A DNA stretch of 64,000 nucleotides, taken from Oligoflexus tunisiensis. GTDB lineage: Bacteria > Bdellovibrionota_B > Oligoflexia > Oligoflexales > Oligoflexaceae. Positions 52,421-60,679 of the stretch are shown here, in pieces (positions within the stretch are counted from its first letter, which is position 1; each line of letters begins with the position of its first letter). The stretch covers positions 3,809,208 through 3,873,207 of the forward strand of contig NZ_BDFO01000001.1 in the NCBI RefSeq assembly GCF_001748245.1. The letters are read 5' to 3'. The translations under genes were made by a program, and so were the position numbers. The notes under the pieces were generated by a model. The model saw only the letters and a program-made list of their open reading frames with translations, was not told the origin of the DNA and ran no database searches.

Positions 52421-53479
52421 ATGGCGCCCAATGAACCCAACAAGAAACCTGTCACGCTGGATCTCGACCTGAAGCAACCGGATCCACCGGAGCCAAAACC
52501 TCAGGAACCGACGGAGATCAAGTTCCGCGATTTAAACGCCACGGTCCAGCGTCAGGAAAAAACGCGGCTGACGCCACCCAGGCCTCTCAAAACCAGTGCA
52601 ACCCGCACCAGGATCAAACGCAATAAAAAAGCCGGAAACCCGGCCAAGTCTCTCTTCATTGGAGCGGGGGTGCTGATCACCGGTCTGCTCCTGAGCCGAT
52701 ATTTCGGAGTGGAGCCAATGCCCGACATGGCGCCGAGCGCCCCCACACCGGCCCTTTCCGCGAAAACCGCGAAAGCCGTTCGAACCGATGCTCTTCCCAA
52801 AGCCCCGCCTCCACCCGAGCGTCTGGCCGATCCGCATGCCGGCATGCGTCTGGCGAGTCTGGATCAGCTCGGCACGCAGGTTGATGCCAAAGGCAATACC
52901 TCGTTCGCCGTGCGCGTGAAACCAAAACCTGTTTGTCATCCCGGTGACGTCGAGGCCATGCGCAATGTCGTGGGGCCCAACGGAAGTTTGCTCCTTTCGC
53001 TGGAACCCATGAGTGGGAATAAGCCTCCCATCACCCGCACCATCTCTCTGAAGGAAATTATCGAAGGCACCAAGGTTTCCCTGCCGGTAAATCTCAAGGA
53101 TACCGGTGTGTATGGCATCTATATTTGCGGGGACTCCTCCAACAGTCGTTCCTGTGGCGGAAAAAAAGCAGCCGACTTCAACAGGATATTGAATCACAAG
53201 AACCTTGAGATAGAGGCCAACTCCGTATTCTATTATCAGTTCGCTGTGCTGGGTCTGGATTACGCCACCGTCTACACGGGAATGCCGTCCGGAATTAACA
53301 AGGCCCGTGATCAGCTGACAGCCAAAAAACCTGAAAGGGATTGGAAGCCGGAACTCGACAAGGCAGCCGGACTCATGCGGGGCGTGAAATCCCTGCCACC
53401 GAGAACTATCGTGGAAGATAAAGTGGTGACCCTTGAACTGCAGGTGGCCATGATTAATCCTGACGGATCCTGCCGCTAA
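52421..53479 (+). CDS. Single-pass membrane protein of the pilin-like operon
   Basis: About 352 residues from an ATG with GGAG eight bases upstream; an upstream ATG at 52373 has no ribosome-binding site. A Pro/Lys-rich cytoplasmic region (about 1-75) precedes one transmembrane helix (near 77-97), a Pro/Ala linker and a periplasmic domain with Cys pairs (K-P-V-C-H-P-G, I-C-G-D-S, R-S-C-G-G). The topology recalls the assembly-platform proteins of type II secretion and pilus systems, but the sequence matches no family I know. It is the last gene of the operon and is convergent with the kinase gene six bases away. Confidence 0.78.
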   Translation: MAPNEPNKKPVTLDLDLKQPDPPEPKPQEPTEIKFRDLNATVQRQEKTRLTPPRPLKTSATRTRIKRNKKAGNPAKSLFIGAGVLITGLLLSRYFGVEPMPDMAPSAPTPALSAKTAKAVRTDALPKAPPPPERLADPHAGMRLASLDQLGTQVDAKGNTSFAVRVKPKPVCHPGDVEAMRNVVGPNGSLLLSLEPMSGNKPPITRTISLKEIIEGTKVSLPVNLKDTGVYGIYICGDSSNSRSCGGKKAADFNRILNHKNLEIEANSVFYYQFAVLGLDYATVYTGMPSGINKARDQLTAKKPERDWKPELDKAAGLMRGVKSLPPRTIVEDKVVTLELQVAMINPDGSCR

Positions 53480-53485
53480 ATCAAA

Positions 53486-56281
53486 TCAAGCGACCTGATC
53501 CATCAGCGTCTCAACCGCCCAGGTGGCACGCAGATGGAAGGGTTGCTGCAGCGCGGTCTCATCCTTCAAAACCAGTGCAACGGTGCCGCCGCATTCCTCA
53601 ACAAGCAAGCGCACCGCATCCATGCCCACACCACGACCCGAAATCATATTCACCGACTCCTTGGTGCTGAACCCGGGAGCAAAAATCAAAGCCGCTGTCT
53701 CGTGCGGCTTCAGGACCGCGGCCGGTGCCGCGAGGCCCATTTCCTGGGCTTTCTGCAGCACACTGGTCAAATCCAGACCGCGGCCATCATCACGATAATC
53801 CATAATCAGAGTTCCCTGATGAACGGAGAAGCTGATGGTGATCCGACCACGGGGATCCTTGCCCTTGCTCTGTCGTTCATCCGCAACTTCCAGACCGTGA
53901 TCCATGGAATTGCGAATCAAATGCTGCAAGGCATAACTGAGGCTTTTGTAGATGGAGTCAGGCAGGGGATGATCCAGGGCACCGAGGCTTTCAATACGGG
54001 GCTGGGGTTTATCCAGCTCCTGAGCCAGCGTGTTGACTTCGCCCTGCAGGCTCTGCAGCAGCTGCCCCGTGGTGATATCAGGCACGGTTCGCACGAAGGC
54101 TTCGACGGCGTGTTCCATGACCTGACGATGCCGTTCCCCGGTTTCATGATGATAACGATACCAGGCCTGCACAAGCTGTCTCGCTTCTGCCGTCGCCGCA
54201 GCGCCCACGGCATGCTCGTCCATGCGTCCCAGACGTTCCTTGCCGACCTGTTCATAGTCCCTGAGCTTTTCCTGCAGGCCTTCGATTTCCTTCTGCATGT
54301 TCGCGCCATCGGCATTCTTTAAACTTCCCAGGGTCTGCTCGACATCATGGATATGCGAGGCCATGGTTTTGAATCGCAGACTGCGCGCCACACCTTTCCA
54401 GGTATGGAGCCACATCAGGACCTTTCTCTGAACCACGGCAAAATTCGTGACGTCGGCCCTGATTTCCTCCTGCGCCTGATGCAGGATCATATGGCTTTGC
54501 TGAATAAAATCACGGAAGCGACCAGGCGCCACCTGAACGATTTCGAGGAGCAGGGCAAAAGCCTGCTGATCCTTGCGCTGCGATGCCTGCAGATTCCGGA
54601 TTTCGGTCACATTGCGAACGGTAACCAGCACCCGATCCACAACATCCCGCCGGTTGACGATGGGATGCCACTCGATGGCAATAATTTGCGGCTGCCCCTC
54701 GGCATCCTGCCGGACGAATTCGTGAGGCAGGAGCGGCGCATTCAGGTCCCAGACAAAGGTCGGCTCATGAAACGCATTCAAAAGCACCGTATCGGTGATG
54801 GAGCGATCCTCTTTGGTGAGTTGAGAGTCCTTGAAAAGGATGGGCAGCGCGGCGCGACCGGTCAGATCCGTTTCATGGAGAAGCTGCTCCAGTTCCCGTG
54901 AATAGTTGCCCTGTATGGTTTGATCATCGAGCATGATGAACACGCCCTGCGGAATGTTTTCCATAATGGAGCGGAGTTCCAGGGTCTGCCGTTCCACCTC
55001 GTCCTTCAGTTTCTGACTCAGATGTTCGGCAACCCGGAAAGCCTTGGCGAAACGCTGGGCCACAACCTGACCTTGCATAAAGATGAAGACCGACATGCCG
55101 ACGGCCATCAGGTAGGGCTGCGAAAAGATATTGTAGGAAATTAAACTATCGTGGACGACGCAGACGGTCAGCGCAAAGGCCCCAAGGGCAGCCAGCACCG
55201 CCTCCTGCCGACGATGGAGAACCGCCCGCACGACAACGCTCAGACCAAAGATGACGTGCACCAGGGTCACAACCTGGATGGGATTCAGGATCAGCGAGCG
55301 ATAGTAGGTATCCAGTGCCACGATAGCCACAAGGGCCACAAGGCTGAGGAACGATGTGAAGCGATAGAAGCGCTGGGACGAGGACGAGAGAAAGGTCATG
55401 TGCAAAAAGCTATTGCCCGTCCAGGGAGCGAGGATAATCGTCGCATATTCCACGAGATATTTAAATTCGAAGATACGGGTATCCAGAGTGGGGATGTACC
55501 AGGAGATCAGGTCATCACTCGCCATCGAGCGCAGGCACACCAAAACACAAAAGAGAGCCAGCATAAGCGTGGGTTTATCCGCAGGGCGGCGTATGAAGAG
55601 GACAACATTGTAAATGCCAATCACAGCGATCATGCCGAGGCAAAGGAGCAGAAGTTCCCGATCTGTTTCCATGAGTAAGTTGGCACTCTCACCGGCGCTG
55701 ATGAAAGGCACCGTCCAAAGTCCACCGCGGGCATAGTGAAAATTCGAGACCTGGGCCAGGACCACCCATTCGGTTTCGTCCTCTTCTGGAAAAAAGCGCA
55801 GCGAAACCAGCCGCAACTGCGGAATTTCCTCCTCGGCATTCCGTCCGAGGCGACCCGCCGTTGCAAACCGCATTTTGTGTGGCTTGTTCCGTGGGTAAAT
55901 CATGATTTTAAGCGCAGTGCCTGCGCTCCGAAGAGCCAGGGAATAACCTTCCATGCGCGGCTGCAGATGCACCAGGGACAGACGGTAGGTGGCAAAGCCT
56001 TCGCCACTGCGGAACTGCGTTTCCGCCGCTCCGAAAGTCCAGGACTGGCCTGCGGGAAGTGTGGCAGGCGCCGCCCGCTCGTCACCGGGGTCAAGCCAGA
56101 CACTCGGAAAAAAATCCCAGGGTCCCTTCAATTCGACAAGCTCATCGTCCTTCAGGTCGGCGAGATCCGTGCTCTGCAACTGAGCCAGAGCAGTTTGGTT
56201 GATCCCACAACACAGGACAAAAAGCAGCCAGGATTTGGCAGCATACGCCCGAAGATGAGTTTTAATCCCAAGCCCCAACAT
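53486..56281 (-). CDS. Hybrid sensor protein: 7TM-DISM, PAS-like, Hpt-like and CheA-type ATPase domains
   Basis: The 931-residue protein has a signal peptide, a periplasmic 7TMR-DISM extracellular beta domain (about 40-190), seven transmembrane helices (about 205-405), a coiled linker and a PAS-like domain (about 430-580). A helical domain follows with H626-T-W-K-G-V-A-R-S, which matches the phosphorylated H-T-x-K-G motif of Hpt/CheA P1 domains. The CheA-type ATPase has an N-box at Asn791 and Asp794 (R-N-S-M-D-H-G-L-E), D-D-G-R-G-L and G-R-G-V-G-M-D-A-V. No dimerisation/phosphoacceptor HisKA domain or receiver is visible, so phosphate would go from ATP to His626 and then to an unlinked regulator. 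No cognate regulator gene is adjacent. Confidence 0.9.
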   Translation of the reverse strand: MLGLGIKTHLRAYAAKSWLLFVLCCGINQTALAQLQSTDLADLKDDELVELKGPWDFFPSVWLDPGDERAAPATLPAGQSWTFGAAETQFRSGEGFATYRLSLVHLQPRMEGYSLALRSAGTALKIMIYPRNKPHKMRFATAGRLGRNAEEEIPQLRLVSLRFFPEEDETEWVVLAQVSNFHYARGGLWTVPFISAGESANLLMETDRELLLLCLGMIAVIGIYNVVLFIRRPADKPTLMLALFCVLVCLRSMASDDLISWYIPTLDTRIFEFKYLVEYATIILAPWTGNSFLHMTFLSSSSQRFYRFTSFLSLVALVAIVALDTYYRSLILNPIQVVTLVHVIFGLSVVVRAVLHRRQEAVLAALGAFALTVCVVHDSLISYNIFSQPYLMAVGMSVFIFMQGQVVAQRFAKAFRVAEHLSQKLKDEVERQTLELRSIMENIPQGVFIMLDDQTIQGNYSRELEQLLHETDLTGRAALPILFKDSQLTKEDRSITDTVLLNAFHEPTFVWDLNAPLLPHEFVRQDAEGQPQIIAIEWHPIVNRRDVVDRVLVTVRNVTEIRNLQASQRKDQQAFALLLEIVQVAPGRFRDFIQQSHMILHQAQEEIRADVTNFAVVQRKVLMWLHTWKGVARSLRFKTMASHIHDVEQTLGSLKNADGANMQKEIEGLQEKLRDYEQVGKERLGRMDEHAVGAAATAEARQLVQAWYRYHHETGERHRQVMEHAVEAFVRTVPDITTGQLLQSLQGEVNTLAQELDKPQPRIESLGALDHPLPDSIYKSLSYALQHLIRNSMDHGLEVADERQSKGKDPRGRITISFSVHQGTLIMDYRDDGRGLDLTSVLQKAQEMGLAAPAAVLKPHETAALIFAPGFSTKESVNMISGRGVGMDAVRLLVEECGGTVALVLKDETALQQPFHLRATWAVETLMDQVA

Positions 56282-56357
56282 TGCTGGAGTTGCTCCCTTG
56301 CGTGAACATGAAACTCTATCGGTGAAATTAGGGATCCAATAAATGAAGAAAACGTAA

Positions 56358-56552
56358 CTAAAGGCTCACGCGCGGATCGATAAGCCAGGGAAAAACCTTG
56401 AACAGCACGCCCAGGAATGTAAAAAGAACGATGTTACCGAGCAGGGTATAAAACCACACCTTTGGTGACAGAGCCCATGGTCTTTGGGCCAGCCAAAGGC
56501 CGGGCAGAACCAGCCAGGCCAGCAGAAAAAGGACCAGCGCATTCGCGTACAT
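56358..56552 (-). CDS. Small two-helix membrane protein in the polysaccharide operon
   Basis: The 64-residue protein is almost entirely two hydrophobic helices joined by a short Pro/Lys-containing loop. The ATG has GAGG six bases upstream and lies eight bases after the stop of the Wza-like gene, so it is a real, cotranscribed gene despite its size. No family is recognised. It could be a small subunit of the export or polymerisation machinery. Confidence 0.7.
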   Translation of the reverse strand: MYANALVLFLLAWLVLPGLWLAQRPWALSPKVWFYTLLGNIVLFTFLGVLFKVFPWLIDPRVSL

Positions 56553-56560
56553 GGGGCACC

Positions 56561-57172
56561 TCAGTAAACGTTGATCACGTCACCGCGTTCCAAAATGAAA
56601 CCGTCCAGACGGCTTTCGCCTTTCAACACGGAGTCATAATCGGTCACAAACTTTTCGATGGCTCCGTTTCTGCCAGCGCGATGGAGAATGATCTCGCCGC
56701 GCGCGAACTCACCCAGCCCTCCCGCGGTGGCGATGCCCTGGAGCAGCGTGGTCTTTTCCTGGAAGGTATAAACCCCGGGTTTGCGCACCTCGCCGGTGAT
56801 ATAAATCTTATAGCTGTCGTAACCGGTCACACCCACGGAAACGCTCGGATTCTTCAAGAAAGTCTTGTACTGCTCGGTGATCAACCGCGCCAGATCCTTT
56901 TCGGTCTGACCCGCGGCCTGCACTGCACCGATCAGGGGCAAACTCACCGTTCCGGCCTGCGAGACCACGAATTCGCCATTCATATCATTGCTGCCGATCA
57001 CGCGAATCGTGACCCGATCATTCAGCCCAATGATGTATTCACCCTGCGCGTTAAATGTGCGTCCGCGCGGCGCCAGTTTGAGGTCGTTGCCACTGTAGTG
57101 ACGGAGGCAGCCCAAAAGGGTGCTCAGACCGCATAGCAGGACCAGGCTGTAGATTTTTCTGATACTTCGCAT
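56561..57172 (-). CDS. Wza-like polysaccharide export lipoprotein
   Basis: About 203 residues from an ATG with GGAG seven bases upstream. The lipoprotein signal has L-L-G-C (Cys near residue 22). The mature protein has the polysaccharide-export domain (Y-I-I-G-L-N-D-R-V-T-I-R-V, then V-S-L-P-L-I-G) and an SLBB-type domain (I-T-G-E-V-R-K-P-G-V-Y-T-F). It is shorter than Wza of E. coli and lacks its C-terminal membrane-spanning helix region, so it probably needs a partner in the outer membrane, perhaps the barrel encoded at 44.3 kb. Its first 122 bases overlap the end of the Wzy-like gene in another frame. Confidence 0.9.
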   Translation of the reverse strand: MRSIRKIYSLVLLCGLSTLLGCLRHYSGNDLKLAPRGRTFNAQGEYIIGLNDRVTIRVIGSNDMNGEFVVSQAGTVSLPLIGAVQAAGQTEKDLARLITEQYKTFLKNPSVSVGVTGYDSYKIYITGEVRKPGVYTFQEKTTLLQGIATAGGLGEFARGEIILHRAGRNGAIEKFVTDYDSVLKGESRLDGFILERGDVINVY

Positions 57173-58496
57173 AAGATTGCTCCACAAGAATCCGTCCGTA
57201 TACCGGAAAGAGGCCGCCGGCAAAGACGCCCACCAGCATGGAGGTGCGGCTTTCCAAAAGGCCCATATCAAAACTCACATACATTCCCCACTGCGTGACC
57301 ACGATCAGCCCCAGAAACGCCAGCATCAGTTCCCGCTTCGTGCGGGCCAGCTGACCGATCCGTGAAAGGACCACCATCATCATGCAGCTTGCCGTCATCA
57401 GCGCCGCGATCCCAAAGGGACCGGCAAAAGTCCAAAGATAAAGCATGGTATTGTGTGGAATGGCATCAAAAAGTTCAAACGAGAAGGAAATATCCGGCAG
57501 CGGCACCGCCTGCGGAAAGCGTGTACCAAAGCCGAGACCGAGCAGAGGCCGCTCGATGACACCGATCATCAGGTTGAAATTCTCAATCTGCCGATAGTCG
57601 AGGTTGCCGACATCAATCAGATCCGATCCATATTCCCGTTCACCAAGGTTGGTGGGCGCCTTGCTATAAACCACCTTATAGGCTATCAGGAGCGTGCCGG
57701 CCACCAGCGCCCAGCGGAAGGTCGCCCGCAGACGCAGGCGGAAGGCTTTCGGCAATATAAAGGGCAAAAGCAGCAGGGCCGCCATGAGTCCCACAAAAGA
57801 CGTGCGGCGATCATTCAGAATATAGGGCCAGAGCATCAACCCAAAGGCACCGGCGTAGGCCAGCAGGCGGCTGCGATCCGCTCTTTGCGTAAAGGCCTGG
57901 AAGCCTGCGTATCCGAGCGCGAGGGCCAGAGTCACCGACGTCGGGTGATCAATCAGATATTCCCGGGTGCCCATACGCCCCTCGTAAATCACGAGGAAGA
58001 CATAGAGGGCATAGACGCTACGCCAGATGCAAATCCAAAACAGAAGGCGTGCGGCTTTCTGCAAAAGGACCGGCTGCATCCCAAGATAGTAGCCGATGAT
58101 GAGCCAGACCGGAATCATGGGCACAAAGTGGAGTTGACTGAAAGCCAGCGCCAGCACATTGCCACGGAAAATACCGGTCAGGGTTCCCAACGCACAGGCC
58201 ACGGGCACGAGCAAGGCCGAGAGAGCCAGAATCAGCCAAAAGCGGGAGCGCTGCGTGCCCCAGCGGATGGCGATCAAACCGGCCAGCCCATAGCTGAGCA
58301 CTTCAAATAGCGTAAAGGAAAGCGGGATGCCATAGACTTCATGGATACCGTGAAACAGAAAGCGCCCGACCATCGCGGTCCAGGCACTGTGCTCATTGTA
58401 AGCACGCGCGGCCGGGATATCCAAAAACAGCGACAGCCCGAGCAAAATCAAAATCGCCCGGGGCAGCATCGAAGAATTTTGGCGCGCGTCGATCAT
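57051..58496 (-). CDS. O-antigen ligase/polymerase (Wzy-like) family membrane protein
   Basis: The 481-residue protein is very hydrophobic with about ten to twelve membrane helices and a large periplasmic loop (about 285-340) containing the G-L-G-F-G-T-R-F-P-Q block typical of Wzy_C/O-antigen ligase proteins. It either polymerises repeat units or transfers finished chains. It starts three bases after the stop of the Wzc-like gene. The polar C-terminal tail (about 30 residues) is encoded within the start of the Wza-like gene, an unusually long overlap. Confidence 0.9.
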   Translation of the reverse strand: MIDARQNSSMLPRAILILLGLSLFLDIPAARAYNEHSAWTAMVGRFLFHGIHEVYGIPLSFTLFEVLSYGLAGLIAIRWGTQRSRFWLILALSALLVPVACALGTLTGIFRGNVLALAFSQLHFVPMIPVWLIIGYYLGMQPVLLQKAARLLFWICIWRSVYALYVFLVIYEGRMGTREYLIDHPTSVTLALALGYAGFQAFTQRADRSRLLAYAGAFGLMLWPYILNDRRTSFVGLMAALLLLPFILPKAFRLRLRATFRWALVAGTLLIAYKVVYSKAPTNLGEREYGSDLIDVGNLDYRQIENFNLMIGVIERPLLGLGFGTRFPQAVPLPDISFSFELFDAIPHNTMLYLWTFAGPFGIAALMTASCMMMVVLSRIGQLARTKRELMLAFLGLIVVTQWGMYVSFDMGLLESRTSMLVGVFAGGLFPVYGRILVEQSYAKYQKNLQPGPAMRSEHPFGLPPSLQWQRPQTGAARTHI

Positions 58497-58499
58497 CGT

Positions 58500-60518
58500 T
58501 CACGTTCCCACAGCCACAAGGCCACGCAGCTTCTCTGAACGCAAATGCGTCAGTGTCCGCTGCAGGTCGAAATAATTCGTGTGATTGGCATCGACAAAAA
58601 CAAAGCCATCGCTGGAGACTTTCAAAAGAGCCATATTTTCAATGAAATGGGACTCCGGCATGGCGCGGATGAAAACCTTTTTGTAATGTCCCGGAATTTT
58701 GTCGAGGGCCAGCTCAATGCGTTCCTCACGGAAGGAGCGGGTTTTCTCACCACTGAGTTTGTGCATCGGTGGGATCACATCAAAGGCAAAGCCATCGAGT
58801 TCCTCGCGCGGTATCATTACCTTTTCAAAGGTCGCCCGGCCTTCCCAGAAGTCCACCAGATCCAGTCCGCCCTGAACCTTGCGATAGACAGGATCCTGCA
58901 GGTTGCAGTCGATCAGGAGATAATCATCCTGATGATCCGTCGCATAGATATTCAAAAAGTTTTTGATGACCAGACCCGTCTCATCAAAGGGGCCGGCGTT
59001 GATCAACAGCACCACCCGACCCTGACAGCTTTTTTCCATGGCCAGTTCCAGGCGGCGATAGGACAGGAGTGTTCGGGCCGCGTCATCGACTTTGTTGATT
59101 TTGGAAAGATGCGAACGCAGTTTATCCGCGAGGTTGGGCGTGATATCCGAAAACTCGTTGGCGCTTTTCAGGGAAATCTGGGCGACGATTTCCTGCCCTG
59201 TGCTGCGTTCCACCCGCCAGACATCGCGGGCCCGTGGATTGCGCAGCTCGCGCAGGATAACCAGGAGAAAGATCACGCCTATGCCGGCGGCGACCACCGC
59301 CAGCGCCATGTTCCGGCGGCTATTCTTATAAGGGGCCGGCTCATAGGCAGCGGGATAGATGATACGCAGACGCGTGCGCAGAGAGGGGTCATCCTTCTGC
59401 CGGATAAGGTTCTTGCGTTCCAGCTCGATATCCTTGATACGATCGGAAACCGCCACGAAGAAGCTCCCTTGATAATCCTGCGAATCGCGGATATCGAGGT
59501 TGGTCACATCCGGACCCAGCACGGACGACGAACGCAAGGAACGGAGCTGACCTCGGATGCCTTCCAGGCTGCTCCGAATTTTATATTCACTGTTCGCATA
59601 CTGCGAGGCGATGACGTCGAGTTCCTTGCGCTTTTCCACGACCTCGGGATGGTTGGGCTGCAGCGTGGTCTGAAGACGGACCAGCTCGCGTTTGACATTG
59701 GCCATGGACTGTTCCTTTTCCATGCGCACATTGTCCAGCTGATTGTTGAGGGTGCGCAGACGATCTTCCAGTTCCGTCTGCTGGTCCTCAGCCTGCAGCT
59801 TGGTGACGCGCGAGGCTCGGGATTCCCGGGTACTGGACTTCTTCGAACTTCTGGCTTCCGGCTCTCTTGTTATGTTTTTTTGCAGAAAGTTCAATTTTAT
59901 GTCGAGGCTCCGGATCTGCTCATCCAGCTCCTTGCGGATGAAAAGTTCCATGGCTTCGTTCGCCAGGTCCTGGGACAGCTTGGGGGAATGAGTATAGGCC
60001 GTGAGCGTCAGTACCCCCGACTCAGGTTCCGGGAAGGCATCGAGCTGTTTGCCCAGCATCCGGGCCAGGATTACCTTTTCGTCCCTCTCCTCCGGTTCTT
60101 CATCCTGGAAGCTGAGGCGCCCTTTGGTGATTTTCTCAAGAATCGGAATCAGCGGACTTTCCCGCATGAAGACATCGCGTCCGCCGAGTTTGTTGGCGAT
60201 TTCGGTCAGGAAATCCTGGGATTCGAAGCGGGCCCGGAACAGACGGGCGACGGTGTTATACCGCACCTGCGGCGAGGTTCCCAGGCCGGATCCCGAAACA
60301 TCCACGTGATCGAAGATCGCATAGACGCTCGACTTATAGGTGTTGTCCACTATCAAGGGCAGAAGCAGAGCCAGGACTCCGGTGATCAGAACGCCCACGC
60401 TCATCATGCCCACATTGCGGCGGAAAACCTTGAAAAAGTAAATTCGGTCAGGCAATGGTTTTTGCCGACCCCATTGACCGAGAATTTCCTCTTCCAGTTT
60501 TTCACTGAAGTCCTTCAT
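58500..60518 (-). CDS. Wzc-like polysaccharide co-polymerase with degenerate kinase domain
   Basis: About 672 residues from an ATG at 60518. The Wzz-type module has two transmembrane helices (about 35-60 and 410-430) around a long periplasmic coiled-coil region. The cytoplasmic part resembles the BY-kinase ATPase: L-L-I-D-C-N-L-Q-D-P matches the Walker A' region, but the Walker A position reads N-A-G-P-F-D-E-T-G and lacks the G-K-T/S lysine. There is no C-terminal tyrosine cluster. It should therefore set chain length or organise export without autophosphorylation. It precedes the Wzy- and Wza-like genes in one operon, divergent from the GT2 gene. Confidence 0.88.
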   Translation of the reverse strand: MKDFSEKLEEEILGQWGRQKPLPDRIYFFKVFRRNVGMMSVGVLITGVLALLLPLIVDNTYKSSVYAIFDHVDVSGSGLGTSPQVRYNTVARLFRARFESQDFLTEIANKLGGRDVFMRESPLIPILEKITKGRLSFQDEEPEERDEKVILARMLGKQLDAFPEPESGVLTLTAYTHSPKLSQDLANEAMELFIRKELDEQIRSLDIKLNFLQKNITREPEARSSKKSSTRESRASRVTKLQAEDQQTELEDRLRTLNNQLDNVRMEKEQSMANVKRELVRLQTTLQPNHPEVVEKRKELDVIASQYANSEYKIRSSLEGIRGQLRSLRSSSVLGPDVTNLDIRDSQDYQGSFFVAVSDRIKDIELERKNLIRQKDDPSLRTRLRIIYPAAYEPAPYKNSRRNMALAVVAAGIGVIFLLVILRELRNPRARDVWRVERSTGQEIVAQISLKSANEFSDITPNLADKLRSHLSKINKVDDAARTLLSYRRLELAMEKSCQGRVVLLINAGPFDETGLVIKNFLNIYATDHQDDYLLIDCNLQDPVYRKVQGGLDLVDFWEGRATFEKVMIPREELDGFAFDVIPPMHKLSGEKTRSFREERIELALDKIPGHYKKVFIRAMPESHFIENMALLKVSSDGFVFVDANHTNYFDLQRTLTHLRSEKLRGLVAVGT

Positions 60519-60644
60519 GGAGACCCCTGCTCGCAAATGACTGTGATTGTGCATTTCCAACTTCGGCGCAGGGTCCCGGGGACTTGAATTTTTTCTGCGC
60601 AGGTTTTACACTTTTATTTAACTTCCAAGATATTTTTGGTGCCT

Positions 60645-60673
60645 TTGCCAAGCGCCTGTCACCATGGTACAAT
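60645..60673 (+). promoter_or_regulatory. Sigma-70 promoter of the GT2 gene
   Basis: TTGCCA (60645-60650) and TACAAT (60668-60673) have an ideal 17-base spacer and four to five matches each to consensus. The predicted transcription start, seven bases past the -10 end, is base 60680, the A of the GT2 start codon. Confidence 0.7.
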
Positions 60674-60679
60674 ACCTTC

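Noticed and set aside
58545..60587. 680-codon open frame opposite the Wzc-like gene
   Set aside because: The minus strand encodes a coherent membrane/coiled-coil protein within an operon; the forward frame has no family features.
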